Assembly (NCBI RefSeq): GCF_044759095.2
Contig: NZ_JBIYSM020000012.1
Coordinates: 28,504-92,503, forward strand
DNA from: JBIYSM02 sp044759095
GTDB taxonomy: Bacteria; Bacillota; Bacilli; Brevibacillales; Brevibacillaceae
Direction: 5' to 3'
Length of the DNA stretch: 64,000 nt
In this document: piece by piece, positions 34,254 through 42,899 of the stretch
How the letters are laid out: the number at the start of each line of letters is the position of its first letter
Position numbering within the stretch: position 1 is the stretch's first letter
Position numbers and translations under genes: made by a program
Notes under the pieces: model-generated
Database searches by the model: none
What the model saw: only the letters and a program-made list of their open reading frames with translations
What the model was told of the DNA's origin: nothing

Positions 34254-35270
34254 TCACTTCGTATTTACAATCTTCTCGTAGAGCTCCTTGCCGTATTTTT
34301 CCGCAAATTCTTTGTGAACAGGTTGTACAGCCTCAACAAAAGGTTTGGTGTCCAATTCTACGAACTCCATGCCCGAATCTTTCAACTTTTTCAACAGCTG
34401 GTCTTCCAACTCAAATACCAGCTTGTTTTCGTATTCGGTAGCTTCTTTGGCCGCTTCTTCAACCGCTTTTTGCTGCTCAGGAGTCAGCTTGTTATAGGTA
34501 AGGTCGCTCATGGTCAAAAGGACATATCCGAATACATGGTCGGTTTTCATCAAATATTTTTGCACTTCATTCAGCTTGGCACTATCGATCAGGGCGCGTG
34601 GATTCTCTTGTGCGTCGATTACCCCAGTCTGCAGGGAGGAATACACTTCACCAAAAGCCATTGGAGTCGGTGTAGCGCCCATCGCTTTCCATGCCGCGAT
34701 AGAGGCCGGAATTTCAGGCACACGAATCTTGATGCCTTTCAAATCTTCCAGCTTTTCTACCTTTTTGTTCGCGGTCAGCTCACGCGGGCCTCTCATCCAG
34801 AATTGCAGGCCGCGCAATTTCGCATTTTCCAACAATTCAGCTTTGAGCTCATCGCCTACAGGGCCGTACAATACTTTTTCCAGGTGTTCTTTATCACGGA
34901 ACAAGTAAGGGAGCTCCAGGATCGAATAGGGTTCATAGAAGTTGGAGAGAACCCCGGCGACCAACGCAAAATCAACAGAACCCATCTGCATGCCTTCAAT
35001 CAGGTCCCGGTCATTACCCAAGGTGGAACTCGGAAAGACTTCTACTTCTACACTGCCGTTCGTCTTTTGTTTCACCAATTCGGCGAACTTCAAAGCACCT
35101 TTGTGCCAAGCGTCGTTTTCCCCCGCAATATGTCCAAGCTTTAATTTCACCGGTTCCTGTGCAGCACCTCCACCTGCACCGGTGCCTGCATTCTCTTTTC
35201 CTCCACCGCATGCTGCAGTCGTTAATGCTACCGCCAGAACCAATAACAGTGTGACAATACGCTTTACCAT
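34254..35270 (-). CDS. TRAP transporter solute-binding lipoprotein (DctP), acid-sugar operon
   Basis: 338 residues from ATG 35270; an ATG at 35294 lacks a ribosome binding site. Signal peptide with lipobox (ALTTAACGGG). The DctP fold shows KLKLGHIAGENDAWHKGALKF, VEVFPSSTLGNDRDLIEGMQ and KGIKIRVPEIPAS with the carboxylate-binding Arg. The operon context (kinase, dehydrogenase, RuBisCO-like protein) points to a sugar acid as ligand. Confidence 0.9.
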   Translation of the reverse strand: MVKRIVTLLLVLAVALTTAACGGGKENAGTGAGGGAAQEPVKLKLGHIAGENDAWHKGALKFAELVKQKTNGSVEVEVFPSSTLGNDRDLIEGMQMGSVDFALVAGVLSNFYEPYSILELPYLFRDKEHLEKVLYGPVGDELKAELLENAKLRGLQFWMRGPRELTANKKVEKLEDLKGIKIRVPEIPASIAAWKAMGATPTPMAFGEVYSSLQTGVIDAQENPRALIDSAKLNEVQKYLMKTDHVFGYVLLTMSDLTYNKLTPEQQKAVEEAAKEATEYENKLVFELEDQLLKKLKDSGMEFVELDTKPFVEAVQPVHKEFAEKYGKELYEKIVNTK

Positions 35271-35299
35271 CGTTACATACCCCCGTTTGTTCATTTTGA

Positions 35300-36325
35300 T
35301 TATTCAAAAGTAACCAAAACTTTAATCGAAGAATCTTCTTTTTTATCTACCATTCGGAAGCCCTCAGCTGCTTGTGCGTACGGAAGCTTGTGGGTAATGA
35401 TGACATCCGAATCCACGTAACCGTTCGCAATCAGTTCAATGGCAGCCTGGGTATCTTCTCTTGTATAGGTCATGCATCCAACGATTTCTTTTTCGGAACC
35501 TTGAAGGTTCCCGATGTCAAAAGACTGTTCACCATGGAACATGGCAATGGTTACGACACGGCCGCCTTTCCGCAGAAGGCCCAAAGCCTGGTTGATAATT
35601 CCCGGCACGCCAACCGCCACCAGAACTTTATCGAATGGGCCGATTTGTCCCCTGATTTCGTCTACCCAATTCGCTTTATCTGTAATGTTCAGCGTGTGAG
35701 TGGCACCCAATTTCTGTGCGCTTTCCAGGCAATAATCCATCACATCGGTCACCAGAATCGTCGTCGCTCCAGCCGCTTTTACACATGCCAGAGTCAACAA
35801 TCCAATGGGTCCCGCTCCCAGAATGGCCACTTTCTCACCCAGTTGGATGTCGGCTTTGCGAACCGCGTGCACACCAACCGCGAGAGGTTCTACAAGAACG
35901 CCCTGATACAGGTCAACATTGTCCGGCAGTTTGAATACACAATTTTCCGGAGCTACGAAATACTCGGCCATGGTCCCGTACCAGCCTTTGACCCCGGGTG
36001 CTCCTCTGTTCTCGCAATAATTGATCTTTCCAGTCAAACAATATTCGCAGCTTCCGCACCCGGTCTGAGGTTCTACCGTAACCCGGTCGCCAACCTTGAA
36101 TTTTTTGACCGCTTCTCCCACTTTCACGATTTCCCCCGCAACCTCATGTCCAATGATAACGGGGGGTTTCCGAAATGGATGGAGACCCTTATAGGTGTGG
36201 ATATCAGAACCGCAGATTCCCGCGGCTTTGACTTTTATCACGACTTCATTCGCTTCAACTGGCTGCTCCTCAACCTCCTTCACCTCGATTTGGTATGCTG
36301 CTTCAACGAATACTGCCTTCATCAT
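35300..36325 (-). CDS. Zinc-dependent medium-chain dehydrogenase (sorbitol/threonine type)
   Basis: 341 residues; ATG 36325 and the next codon are both ATG, with GGAGG 6 nt upstream. The catalytic zinc site is in AAGICGSDIHTYKG and IIGHEVAGEIV. The four-Cys structural zinc loop is CGSCEYCLTGKINYCEN, and the NAD-binding motif is VAILGAGPIGLL. Relatives oxidise polyols or sugar acids to keto products. Here it probably makes the 3-oxo acid that the DUF1537 kinase phosphorylates. Confidence 0.88.
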   Translation of the reverse strand: MMKAVFVEAAYQIEVKEVEEQPVEANEVVIKVKAAGICGSDIHTYKGLHPFRKPPVIIGHEVAGEIVKVGEAVKKFKVGDRVTVEPQTGCGSCEYCLTGKINYCENRGAPGVKGWYGTMAEYFVAPENCVFKLPDNVDLYQGVLVEPLAVGVHAVRKADIQLGEKVAILGAGPIGLLTLACVKAAGATTILVTDVMDYCLESAQKLGATHTLNITDKANWVDEIRGQIGPFDKVLVAVGVPGIINQALGLLRKGGRVVTIAMFHGEQSFDIGNLQGSEKEIVGCMTYTREDTQAAIELIANGYVDSDVIITHKLPYAQAAEGFRMVDKKEDSSIKVLVTFE

Positions 36326-36397
36326 TTGCTGCCTCCTGTTTGATTTCTCTCGCACCCCAGATCAATGTGTTCATTCTCTGTTTAGGAAAGGAACGGG

Positions 36398-37036
36398 TTA
36401 TAGAAATAATTCCTTTTTGGAATTTTGCAAGTGTGCCTTCATCAACTGGATGGATTTGAGATCGCCGCTGATCAGACAATCGAAAATTTCCTTATGCTCC
36501 ATAAAAAAGCGCTTCATCCGATTCGGATCCTTCTTCAAGTGACGAAGGGTGATACGCCTCAAATGATCATGATAGTTGAGGAGAATCCGATAGATTTCCT
36601 GGTTTCCGGAAAACTGGCACAACAGCTGGTGGAATTCGTGATCCTTCAGCGTGAACGCTTTGGCATCGAGCTCGTTGACACTCTCTTCTGTCTCTTTCAA
36701 ATTGGTTTCAATGCGTCTGATCTGCTCGGCAGTAAGCCGTCCGCCAATCTGCTCGCATACAAACGTTTCCAAGGCTGTTCGCAGATCATAGATGTCGGTA
36801 ATCCGGTCCACCGAAAGGTCGTTGATGATAATCCCCTGCTTGGATGAAACGGTCACGAACCCTTCCGTTTCCAACCTCACAAGAGCAGATTTGATCGGTG
36901 TTTTACTCATTTGCAATGCTTCAATCAGTTCGCGTTCGGACAAGAATTGCCCGGGAGAATATACTTCCGTCAAGATACTCTCCTTGATTTTGTTGTAAGC
37001 GATATCCTTTAACAACGGCGTTCCCTTGCCATCCAA
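36398..37036 (-). CDS. GntR-family regulator (FCD/FadR subfamily)
   Basis: 212 residues with a TTG start and AGGAGG upstream. Winged helix at residues 10-75 (AYNKIKESILTEVYSPGQFL, LIEALQMSKTPIKSAL). An all-helical FCD effector domain with its metal-binding pattern follows (DIYDLRTALETF, DHEFHQLLCQFSGN, EHKEIFDCLISGD). It lies within the acid-sugar operon, so it is probably its substrate-sensing repressor, acting at the palindrome 39805-39822. Confidence 0.85.
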   Translation of the reverse strand: MDGKGTPLLKDIAYNKIKESILTEVYSPGQFLSERELIEALQMSKTPIKSALVRLETEGFVTVSSKQGIIINDLSVDRITDIYDLRTALETFVCEQIGGRLTAEQIRRIETNLKETEESVNELDAKAFTLKDHEFHQLLCQFSGNQEIYRILLNYHDHLRRITLRHLKKDPNRMKRFFMEHKEIFDCLISGDLKSIQLMKAHLQNSKKELFL

Positions 37037-37051
37037 AATACGATCATCCTC

Positions 37052-38443
37052 CTATCCAATCGGAGTATTGAGATCCCATGCTGCCTCCGCTTGCTGCACC
37101 TTCACAAAATAATCAGGACTTCCCAACTGACCGCCCTTTAATGCCAATTCGACGCCGTTCAGCTCGTCTTCAAACGAGTAAGCCTTGCACAACGGAGCTC
37201 CGGGGGATACGGACATGAGCATCTCCAAGCCGTAAATATTCATTTCCCTGGTTACAAACCCCGAGGTGTCCCCTCCCGCAATGACGACGCGACGAAGTTT
37301 GACAGCCTTCATGATCTCTCTGGTCCATTTCCCCAGCTTTCTACCAATATACTCGCCGGATTCGGTATCCCTTATCCCCATGGCAGCGAAGCGCTCTCTT
37401 GTTTCCGCAATCGATTGGTCATCCGGCCCCATCGCTGTGTACATCACGACGCTTTTCCCTTGCTGCAATTGTTGTATCGCTTCATTCAGCAGATGTTGGG
37501 GAACCGTCTTTGAATCCACAATGTCCTCCACCGGGATTCGGATTCCATGAAACCCTTGTTGTAATGCGGTTTCAATTTGGAGCTTGGTGATGGGTGATGC
37601 GCTGCCCGAGACCACAAAAATCCGATCTGCACGTTTGACAGGCTCCGTCGAAACCTGGTATTCAACAGGCTGAATGTCGTTCGATTTCCAATAGGCGGTA
37701 AGGGCATATTCCACGCCTGAAGATCCGACTACAAATCGGGACTCGCCTTGCGCTTCTTCCCAGATCAATTGTCCGGCCATTTGTAAACGGGGTTCATCCA
37801 GTACGTCAAAGAGAAGGATTCCGGGTTTTTCTGAAAGCTTTTGCGCAAATCGTTCACGTACCGTTTCCGGCTGGCCATCCAGCTCGATGATGTTCAACAG
37901 CTCGATTTTTTCCGTTGTCTGTTTCCCGAGATGCACCCGCAAATCCGCTTCCCCCATGGGAGTAATCGGGTGACGGGACATGGTCGGATGTCGATCCAGA
38001 CGGTAAACCTGGTCGTGCATCCTGGCAAAGTGTTGACCAAACAACGTATACCGTCCCAATGGCGGAGCACCGACCAGCAGGGGAATGACGGCATCCTTTG
38101 AAAAATAGTCGCGCGCTACTTCAACGGCTTTGCCTATGCTTCCCACTTCCGGAGAAGAATCGAACGTCGAACAAACCTTGTAATGCACAACCGGCACTGG
38201 CAGCTGAGCCAGCTTCTCAAACACCGGCCGCAGTTCCTTTTCCATTTCCGATGGCGTTTTGGCCCGGCTCGTCCCTGCTACACCTATACATCGGATTCCT
38301 TTGAATGTTTGCAACATTTCCTCTGTAGGGGCATCGAGAAAGAGGACCGTTCGATAGCCGCTGGATGCCAAACCCTCCATGGCGTCTGTCGATCCTGTAA
38401 AGTCGTCGCCGTAAAATGCCAATAGGAGTTGTTGTTCCTCCAT
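37052..38443 (-). CDS. DUF1537-family acid-sugar kinase
   Basis: 463 residues, the length of four-carbon acid sugar kinases. The N-terminal domain starts LLLAFYGDDFTGSTDAMEGL with the substrate-binding Asp residues. The C-terminal nucleotide-binding domain has VVIAGGDTSGFV and GVELALKGGQLGSPDYF. Characterised members phosphorylate 3-oxo-tetronates, threonate, erythronate or 3-oxo-isoapionate. It lies between the RuBisCO-like gene and the GntR gene. The pairing with a RuBisCO-like protein recalls the 3-oxo-isoapionate kinase/decarboxylase pair of apiose catabolism, which is an inference. Confidence 0.88.
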   Translation of the reverse strand: MEEQQLLLAFYGDDFTGSTDAMEGLASSGYRTVLFLDAPTEEMLQTFKGIRCIGVAGTSRAKTPSEMEKELRPVFEKLAQLPVPVVHYKVCSTFDSSPEVGSIGKAVEVARDYFSKDAVIPLLVGAPPLGRYTLFGQHFARMHDQVYRLDRHPTMSRHPITPMGEADLRVHLGKQTTEKIELLNIIELDGQPETVRERFAQKLSEKPGILLFDVLDEPRLQMAGQLIWEEAQGESRFVVGSSGVEYALTAYWKSNDIQPVEYQVSTEPVKRADRIFVVSGSASPITKLQIETALQQGFHGIRIPVEDIVDSKTVPQHLLNEAIQQLQQGKSVVMYTAMGPDDQSIAETRERFAAMGIRDTESGEYIGRKLGKWTREIMKAVKLRRVVIAGGDTSGFVTREMNIYGLEMLMSVSPGAPLCKAYSFEDELNGVELALKGGQLGSPDYFVKVQQAEAAWDLNTPIG

Positions 38444-38464
38444 GTTGTTTCTCTCCCCTCCTCT

Positions 38465-39727
38465 CTACTGTTTCGAAAACTTCCGAATGGCTTGCGCGAG
38501 TTCCGAATTCTGTTGCGCATAATGTTCCAGCGGTATGCCTTTCACGGCTGCCTCCCAGCCTTGACGCATACTCAGTACACCCGCTTGCGGTCCGTCCGGA
38601 TGTGCCAGAATTCCACCTCCAGCCAAATGAATGACGTCGATGGAACGAACAGCTTCATAGGTCGGAATGGCGCTTGCCGCCCACTGTGCCGAAGAGAGTA
38701 CAGGCATGACCGTATCGTCGCCGAACATCGGGGTCAAACAATCTTTAATGGATTGGACAACGGATTCGTTGCTTTCTGCAAATTTGCTGTTTAATCCGTT
38801 GGTATGCAGGTGATCTACACCGGCAAGCCGGCACAGTTTTTGATAGGCGGTAAATCCGATGCCAAGCAGCGGACAACGGCTCATGGCGCCCCACTGATTC
38901 CGGTGGCCGTGTATCGGCAATTGCGAATAGCGGCGCAGGTATTCCACCGCATTCAGGCCGACACTGTTGATGCTGACCATGACACAAGTACCGCCAGCCT
39001 CTAACACGATGTCATGATTCCGCTTTAACTCATCGATATCGCCGGTGATATTAAACGCGTACATCACCTTTTTCCCGGTTTTATCCGCAACCCTGTTGAT
39101 CTCCTCCATGACAGCCTTTACCCTTTGCTCAAAAGGAGCACAAACAGGATCAGCACAGAGTTCGTCGTCCTTGATAAAGTCAATCCCTGCTTCCGCCAGC
39201 GTTCTTACAAGCGGACGATAATCTTCCGTCTTGAGACCGATACTCGGTTTTACAATTGTCCCGATCAACGGTCGATCATGGACACCCGCCAATTCCCTTG
39301 TTCCCTGTATGCCGAATTGAGGCCCCGGATATTTGCGGGCAAACGAATCGGGAAGTTCCAGGTCCAGTAAACGCAGCCCAGAAAATTCGATTAATTCGTA
39401 CAAATTTCCGGCCACCATGGTCAACAGATTCGGAAGAGACAGCCCGATGTTATGCAGCGGAAAGGACAGTTTCACAATCGCCCTTCTGTATACGGGTGTT
39501 TGAGAGCCTTTCGGTACGCTGGCATGCGGCAGCGTCGGTTGCGAAACCGCTTCCAGCTCCGTCACGCTGATCACACGGGCTGCATGCTTTTCTTTCAGCT
39601 CCGGTGTTTCCCCCGGTACAGATACGAACGTTCCGGTCGATTGCTCACCTGCCATGACTTCGGCAGCATATTCCAAAGGAAATGCGGTTTCGATCAGATA
39701 AGTCGCAAGTATACGCTCTTCAGCCAA
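38465..39727 (-). CDS. RuBisCO-like protein (form IV type)
   Basis: 420 residues from TTG 39727 (AAAGGAGGT 7 nt upstream). The RuBisCO large-chain barrel is clear: LIGTIVKPSIGLKTEDY (Lys160, like Lys175 of RuBisCO) and DFIKDDELCADP, in which Lys186, Asp188 and Glu189 match the carbamylated Lys and metal ligands. HGHRNQWGAM follows, then HLHTNGLNSKFAES, in which His308 and Lys315 keep the spacing of RuBisCO His327 and loop-6 Lys334. No methionine-salvage genes are near, so an MtnW enolase is unlikely. As first gene of an operon with kinase, dehydrogenase and TRAP genes it probably decarboxylates or cleaves a 3-oxo acid-sugar phosphate. Confidence 0.85.
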   Translation of the reverse strand: MAEERILATYLIETAFPLEYAAEVMAGEQSTGTFVSVPGETPELKEKHAARVISVTELEAVSQPTLPHASVPKGSQTPVYRRAIVKLSFPLHNIGLSLPNLLTMVAGNLYELIEFSGLRLLDLELPDSFARKYPGPQFGIQGTRELAGVHDRPLIGTIVKPSIGLKTEDYRPLVRTLAEAGIDFIKDDELCADPVCAPFEQRVKAVMEEINRVADKTGKKVMYAFNITGDIDELKRNHDIVLEAGGTCVMVSINSVGLNAVEYLRRYSQLPIHGHRNQWGAMSRCPLLGIGFTAYQKLCRLAGVDHLHTNGLNSKFAESNESVVQSIKDCLTPMFGDDTVMPVLSSAQWAASAIPTYEAVRSIDVIHLAGGGILAHPDGPQAGVLSMRQGWEAAVKGIPLEHYAQQNSELAQAIRKFSKQ

Positions 39728-39804
39728 CCGTGATACCTCCTTTCTGGAGCTATCGCTTGTCATGATTATACCGCAGCTCCATTCATCAGTTTTTTACCAT
39801 TTTT

Positions 39805-39822
39805 TTACATAGATCTATGTAA
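39805..39822. promoter_or_regulatory. 18-bp perfect palindrome, candidate GntR operator
   Basis: TTACATAGATCTATGTAA is its own reverse complement. It lies about 20-40 nt downstream of the predicted transcription start of the RuBisCO-like operon. A half-site (ATCTATGTTA) recurs at 39846-39855 over the -10 box. The operon encodes its own GntR regulator. Confidence 0.5.
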
Positions 39823-39849
39823 GATCTATCTTATATCTGATTGAAATCT

Positions 39850-39879
39850 ATGTTAAAAGTAAGCGCTATCACTTGTCAA
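39850..39879 (-). promoter_or_regulatory. Acid-sugar operon promoter with cre site in the spacer
   Basis: On the minus strand TTGACA (39874-39879), 18 nt, then TAACAT (39850-39855). The spacer is largely a cre-like element (plus strand 39857-39871, AAGTAAGCGCTATCA), with one mismatch to the consensus core. It predicts CcpA repression when better carbon sources are present. Confidence 0.55.
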
Positions 39880-39909
39880 CTACAAATTTCGCATTTTTTC
39901 TACACACAT

Positions 39910-39950
39910 GAAAAAGAGCGACACCGGATCTCCTTCCGATGTCGCCCTTT
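39910..39950 (-). terminator. Terminator of desR
   Basis: GCGACATCGG and CCGGTGTCGC form a 10-bp stem (one G-T pair) with T-rich tail TCTTTTTC on the minus strand, just after the desR stop. Confidence 0.75.
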
Positions 39951-39957
39951 CTCGTCT

Positions 39958-40557
39958 CTATTTGAACCATCCCTTTTCTTTGAAACGCATGATGGCTTCA
40001 ATGCGGTTATCGACATTGAGCTTGTCGTAGATAGCGGAAATGTAATTGCGGACGGTTCCTGTTGTCAGATACAACTGGCTCGCGATCTCCTTCGTATTTT
40101 TACCGTCGGCGATCAGTACCAACACTTCCTTTTCCCGCTCGGTCAACGGATTTTCTTGACCGTATGCCTCATCCACCAGCTCCGGTGCATAGATGCGCCG
40201 GCCGGCCATGATACTGCGAATCGAGTCAGCCAGTTCCTCAATGGGACTGTCTTTCAACAGATAACCGTTAACCCCTGCCTTTAGAGCGCGCTCAAAATAG
40301 CCTGGGCGGGCAAACGTGGTCAGGATCATCACCTTGCAGCCAGATCCCTTTAGTTCCTCAGCCGCGTCCAACCCGCTCTTTACCGGCATTTCAATGTCCA
40401 TCATGCAAATATCCGGTTTATGAAGGTGAACCAGTTTCACGGCATCCTCGCCATTACTGGCTCTACCCACGACCTTCATATCCTCCTCCAAATCGAGCAG
40501 GGAAGCAAGCGCCCCCAGCAGCATCCGCTGGTCCTCGGCAATCACGATTCGAATCAT
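39958..40557 (-). CDS. desR: Response regulator DesR (NarL/LuxR type)
   Basis: 199 residues. Receiver domain with the acidic pair in VIAEDQRMLLGALASLL, phosphorylatable Asp54 in CMMDIEMP and conserved Lys in LLKDSPIEELA. The LuxR-type helix-turn-helix at 130-195 has NPLTEREKEVLVLIADGKNT. It overlaps desK by 4 nt. In B. subtilis phospho-DesR activates only the desaturase gene when membranes stiffen in the cold; the same gene set is present here. Confidence 0.93.
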   Translation of the reverse strand: MIRIVIAEDQRMLLGALASLLDLEEDMKVVGRASNGEDAVKLVHLHKPDICMMDIEMPVKSGLDAAEELKGSGCKVMILTTFARPGYFERALKAGVNGYLLKDSPIEELADSIRSIMAGRRIYAPELVDEAYGQENPLTEREKEVLVLIADGKNTKEIASQLYLTTGTVRNYISAIYDKLNVDNRIEAIMRFKEKGWFK

Positions 40558-41690
40558 ATCCCCGCCTCCTTTTCCGGTCGTTTGAAGACGTTTGGAACTC
40601 GAAAGACAACCGTCATTCCACGATCGGTAACAATTTCCATGCTCCCGTTCACAAATTCAAGCCGCTCTTTCATGCCCCGCAGTCCATTTCCCCTGAAGGA
40701 AACGGATTCCTCCGTGATGCCGATGCCGTTGTCCTTCACCCTGACAACCAGATCGGTTTGCGATGGCTCGATCACGATGGAACAGGCAGAAGCGTTGCTG
40801 TGCTTCACAATATTGGTAACCGCTTCCTTCAGACACATGCTCAACACATTCTCGGCCATCAGGGAGGTGTTGGTCAGATTCGGGTCCCCTTCCAGGGTGA
40901 AATCGATTTGAGCGGCTTTGAAAATCTGCTTGATTCGAAACATTTCGTCCACTAACCTCGTACCGCGCATGTGGGTGACCATTTCCCGAACTTCCTTTAA
41001 CGCGATTCGCGCCGTCTGACGAATTTCCTTAATCTCGGTTTGGGCCTGGCTCGGGTTGCTGCTTAGCAGCTTGCCCGCCAAATCGCACTTTAAGCCAATT
41101 AAGGAGAGCTTCTGACCGAGTGTATCGTGCAGATCGCGGGCGATTCTTTGGCGTTCTTCCAGCTTTACCAGCTCAGAAATCCTCTTGTTCGCATCCTCCA
41201 GCTGTCCCTCCAGTTTCTCTCTCTTGTTCCGGTTGTAGGTGGTGACGGGAAGGAGAATCACAGCAATCAGACTGACGAGTACAAACGGCAGCTGGGTAAT
41301 CATAACAGAGTTTTGCGTTATGAATCCAAGGTTGATCGTTACAACCGTGCTGACAAGATGAATGGTGTACAACGTAAAAAATCCGATCTTATGTTGGATA
41401 TTGCCGATAAAAAACGCCAGGAAGAGGGAGAAATACACATAGCCGAACAGCAAGGTCATCGCGATTGAGATCACAATCAGCACGCTCGTCCAAAAGTAGA
41501 TCAGCCATCCTTTGGACAGAAAGGAGAACACGTAGCAAATAAAAAACACAAGGATCATGATGATGCCGATTACTACCTCGTAAGTGGAGGAGGCGGGAAA
41601 AATAAAATAAAAAGGCAGGATGTAAAAGACAACCCACACATATGGACTAAGACCCGTGTTCTTGTGAAGAATTTGATACCATTTCTGCAT
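40554..41690 (-). CDS. desK: Membrane-fluidity sensor kinase DesK
   Basis: 378 residues. Four to five membrane helices fill residues 15-150. A coiled linker leads to the HisKA_3 dimerisation helix QRIARDLHDTLGQKLSLIG with phosphorylatable His188, the same number as in B. subtilis DesK. The ATPase domain follows (VTNIVKHSNASA, VRVKDNGIGI, GNGLRGMKERLEFVNG). It lies 54 bases after the desaturase gene. It is expected to sense membrane thickness/order and control DesR phosphorylation. Confidence 0.93.
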   Translation of the reverse strand: MQKWYQILHKNTGLSPYVWVVFYILPFYFIFPASSTYEVVIGIIMILVFFICYVFSFLSKGWLIYFWTSVLIVISIAMTLLFGYVYFSLFLAFFIGNIQHKIGFFTLYTIHLVSTVVTINLGFITQNSVMITQLPFVLVSLIAVILLPVTTYNRNKREKLEGQLEDANKRISELVKLEERQRIARDLHDTLGQKLSLIGLKCDLAGKLLSSNPSQAQTEIKEIRQTARIALKEVREMVTHMRGTRLVDEMFRIKQIFKAAQIDFTLEGDPNLTNTSLMAENVLSMCLKEAVTNIVKHSNASACSIVIEPSQTDLVVRVKDNGIGITEESVSFRGNGLRGMKERLEFVNGSMEIVTDRGMTVVFRVPNVFKRPEKEAGI

Positions 41691-41744
41691 GCTCGCCCAC
41701 CTTTTTCTTCGCCACTATAGCTAAGTGTATCTGAAAGGAAGGTT

Positions 41745-42785
41745 TTACGGCAGGGTGATTTTCATGTTGTCTGCCATCGAATCGGGCTGACGGTACAAAC
41801 TCTTGAAATCTTTAAAACGGACAAACGTTTTGTTGCGCTCATCCCACAGCCGGAAACGAAGCGACTTCAGACTGGTGGCGATGGTAATGGTCGTTGCCTT
41901 CTGAAGGGGCGGCGTCGCATTATGCGCTTTTTCCAGGTGATAGTTCGGTACTCTCGGACTCAAATGATGAACGTGATGAAACCCGATATTTCCGGTTATC
42001 CATTGGAAAAGCTTCGGCAGCTTGTAATAAGAGCTTCCCTCCACCGCAGCTTTCACATAGCTCCACTCTTCTTCGTTTTCAAAGTAGGAATCCTCGAACG
42101 TATGCTGTACATAAAACAGCCAGATGCCCAGCATGCCGGATACGAAAAAGATCGGACCCTGAATCATCACGACCGCCTGCCATCCAATTGCCCAGATCAT
42201 CAGCGAATACAGCGCAACGAGAGAGGCATTGGTCACGTATGTGTTAATGCGCTCCTTGCGCTTCGCACCTTTGCGGTTAAACCGGTATTGAATGAGGAAT
42301 ACAAAGATTGGCCCCAGACCGAACATGACGAATGGATTCCGATAAATCCGATAAGCAACGCGACGCCATAAGGGAGCAGCTGCATATTCCTCAACCGTAA
42401 GAATCCAGATATCTCCGATGCCCCGTTTATCGAGGTTACCGCTCGATGCATGGTGGATATTGTGAGTGTTTTTCCACTGTTCATACGGACAAAATGTAAG
42501 GACACCCGTAATCGTGCCGACTATATCATTCGCGAGGCGACTTTTGAAAAACGATTGGTGACAACAGTCATGAAAAAGGATAAAGGTCCGAATCACAAAT
42601 CCGGCCGCGACGATCGCAATCGGAAGGGTTAGCCAATACGAAACGGAAAGGCTTAGGTACGCAGCATACCAGAGCAGAAAAAAAGGACCCAGGGTGTTGA
42701 AAAGCTGTCTGATACTCGTCTTCGTATCGGTTTTCTCATAGGGGGCGACACTCTGTTTCAAGTGGGCTATGTTGGATTGGTGCAT
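41745..42785 (-). CDS. des: Acyl-lipid fatty acid desaturase Des
   Basis: 346 residues with several membrane segments and the three His boxes of membrane di-iron desaturases: HDCCHQ (about 93), HNIHHASS (about 129) and HHVHHLSP (about 274). It introduces a double bond (delta-5 in B. subtilis) into membrane phospholipid acyl chains on cold shock. First gene of des-desK-desR, with a weak -35 promoter and an upstream inverted repeat that fit DesR activation. Confidence 0.92.
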   Translation of the reverse strand: MHQSNIAHLKQSVAPYEKTDTKTSIRQLFNTLGPFFLLWYAAYLSLSVSYWLTLPIAIVAAGFVIRTFILFHDCCHQSFFKSRLANDIVGTITGVLTFCPYEQWKNTHNIHHASSGNLDKRGIGDIWILTVEEYAAAPLWRRVAYRIYRNPFVMFGLGPIFVFLIQYRFNRKGAKRKERINTYVTNASLVALYSLMIWAIGWQAVVMIQGPIFFVSGMLGIWLFYVQHTFEDSYFENEEEWSYVKAAVEGSSYYKLPKLFQWITGNIGFHHVHHLSPRVPNYHLEKAHNATPPLQKATTITIATSLKSLRFRLWDERNKTFVRFKDFKSLYRQPDSMADNMKITLP

Positions 42786-42815
42786 GTTCTGTTCCTCCTC
42801 GATATGACTATCTGC

Positions 42816-42872
42816 ATTATAGAAAACGCAGCCCGTTCCCTGTAGTCATAAACGTCAAGTCGAGGGTATGAC
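42816..42872 (-). promoter_or_regulatory. des promoter with candidate DesR site
   Basis: A good -10 TATAAT lies at 42816-42821, but no -35 box is recognisable at the right distance. Upstream is the inverted repeat GTCATA-N16-TATGAC (42845-42872), centred near -50, where an activator would bind. Confidence 0.45.
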
Positions 42873-42899
42873 AAATGTAATGGATTACGCTGCACTCCC

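Noticed and set aside
35372..36343. 323-residue plus-strand ORF opposite the zinc dehydrogenase
   Set aside because: Antisense shadow; composition rich in His/Arg/Phe and no family features.
38465..39727. Assignment of the RuBisCO-like protein as true RuBisCO or as MtnW
   Set aside because: No phosphoribulokinase or methionine-salvage genes are near, and the operon is of the acid-sugar type, so neither label is supported.
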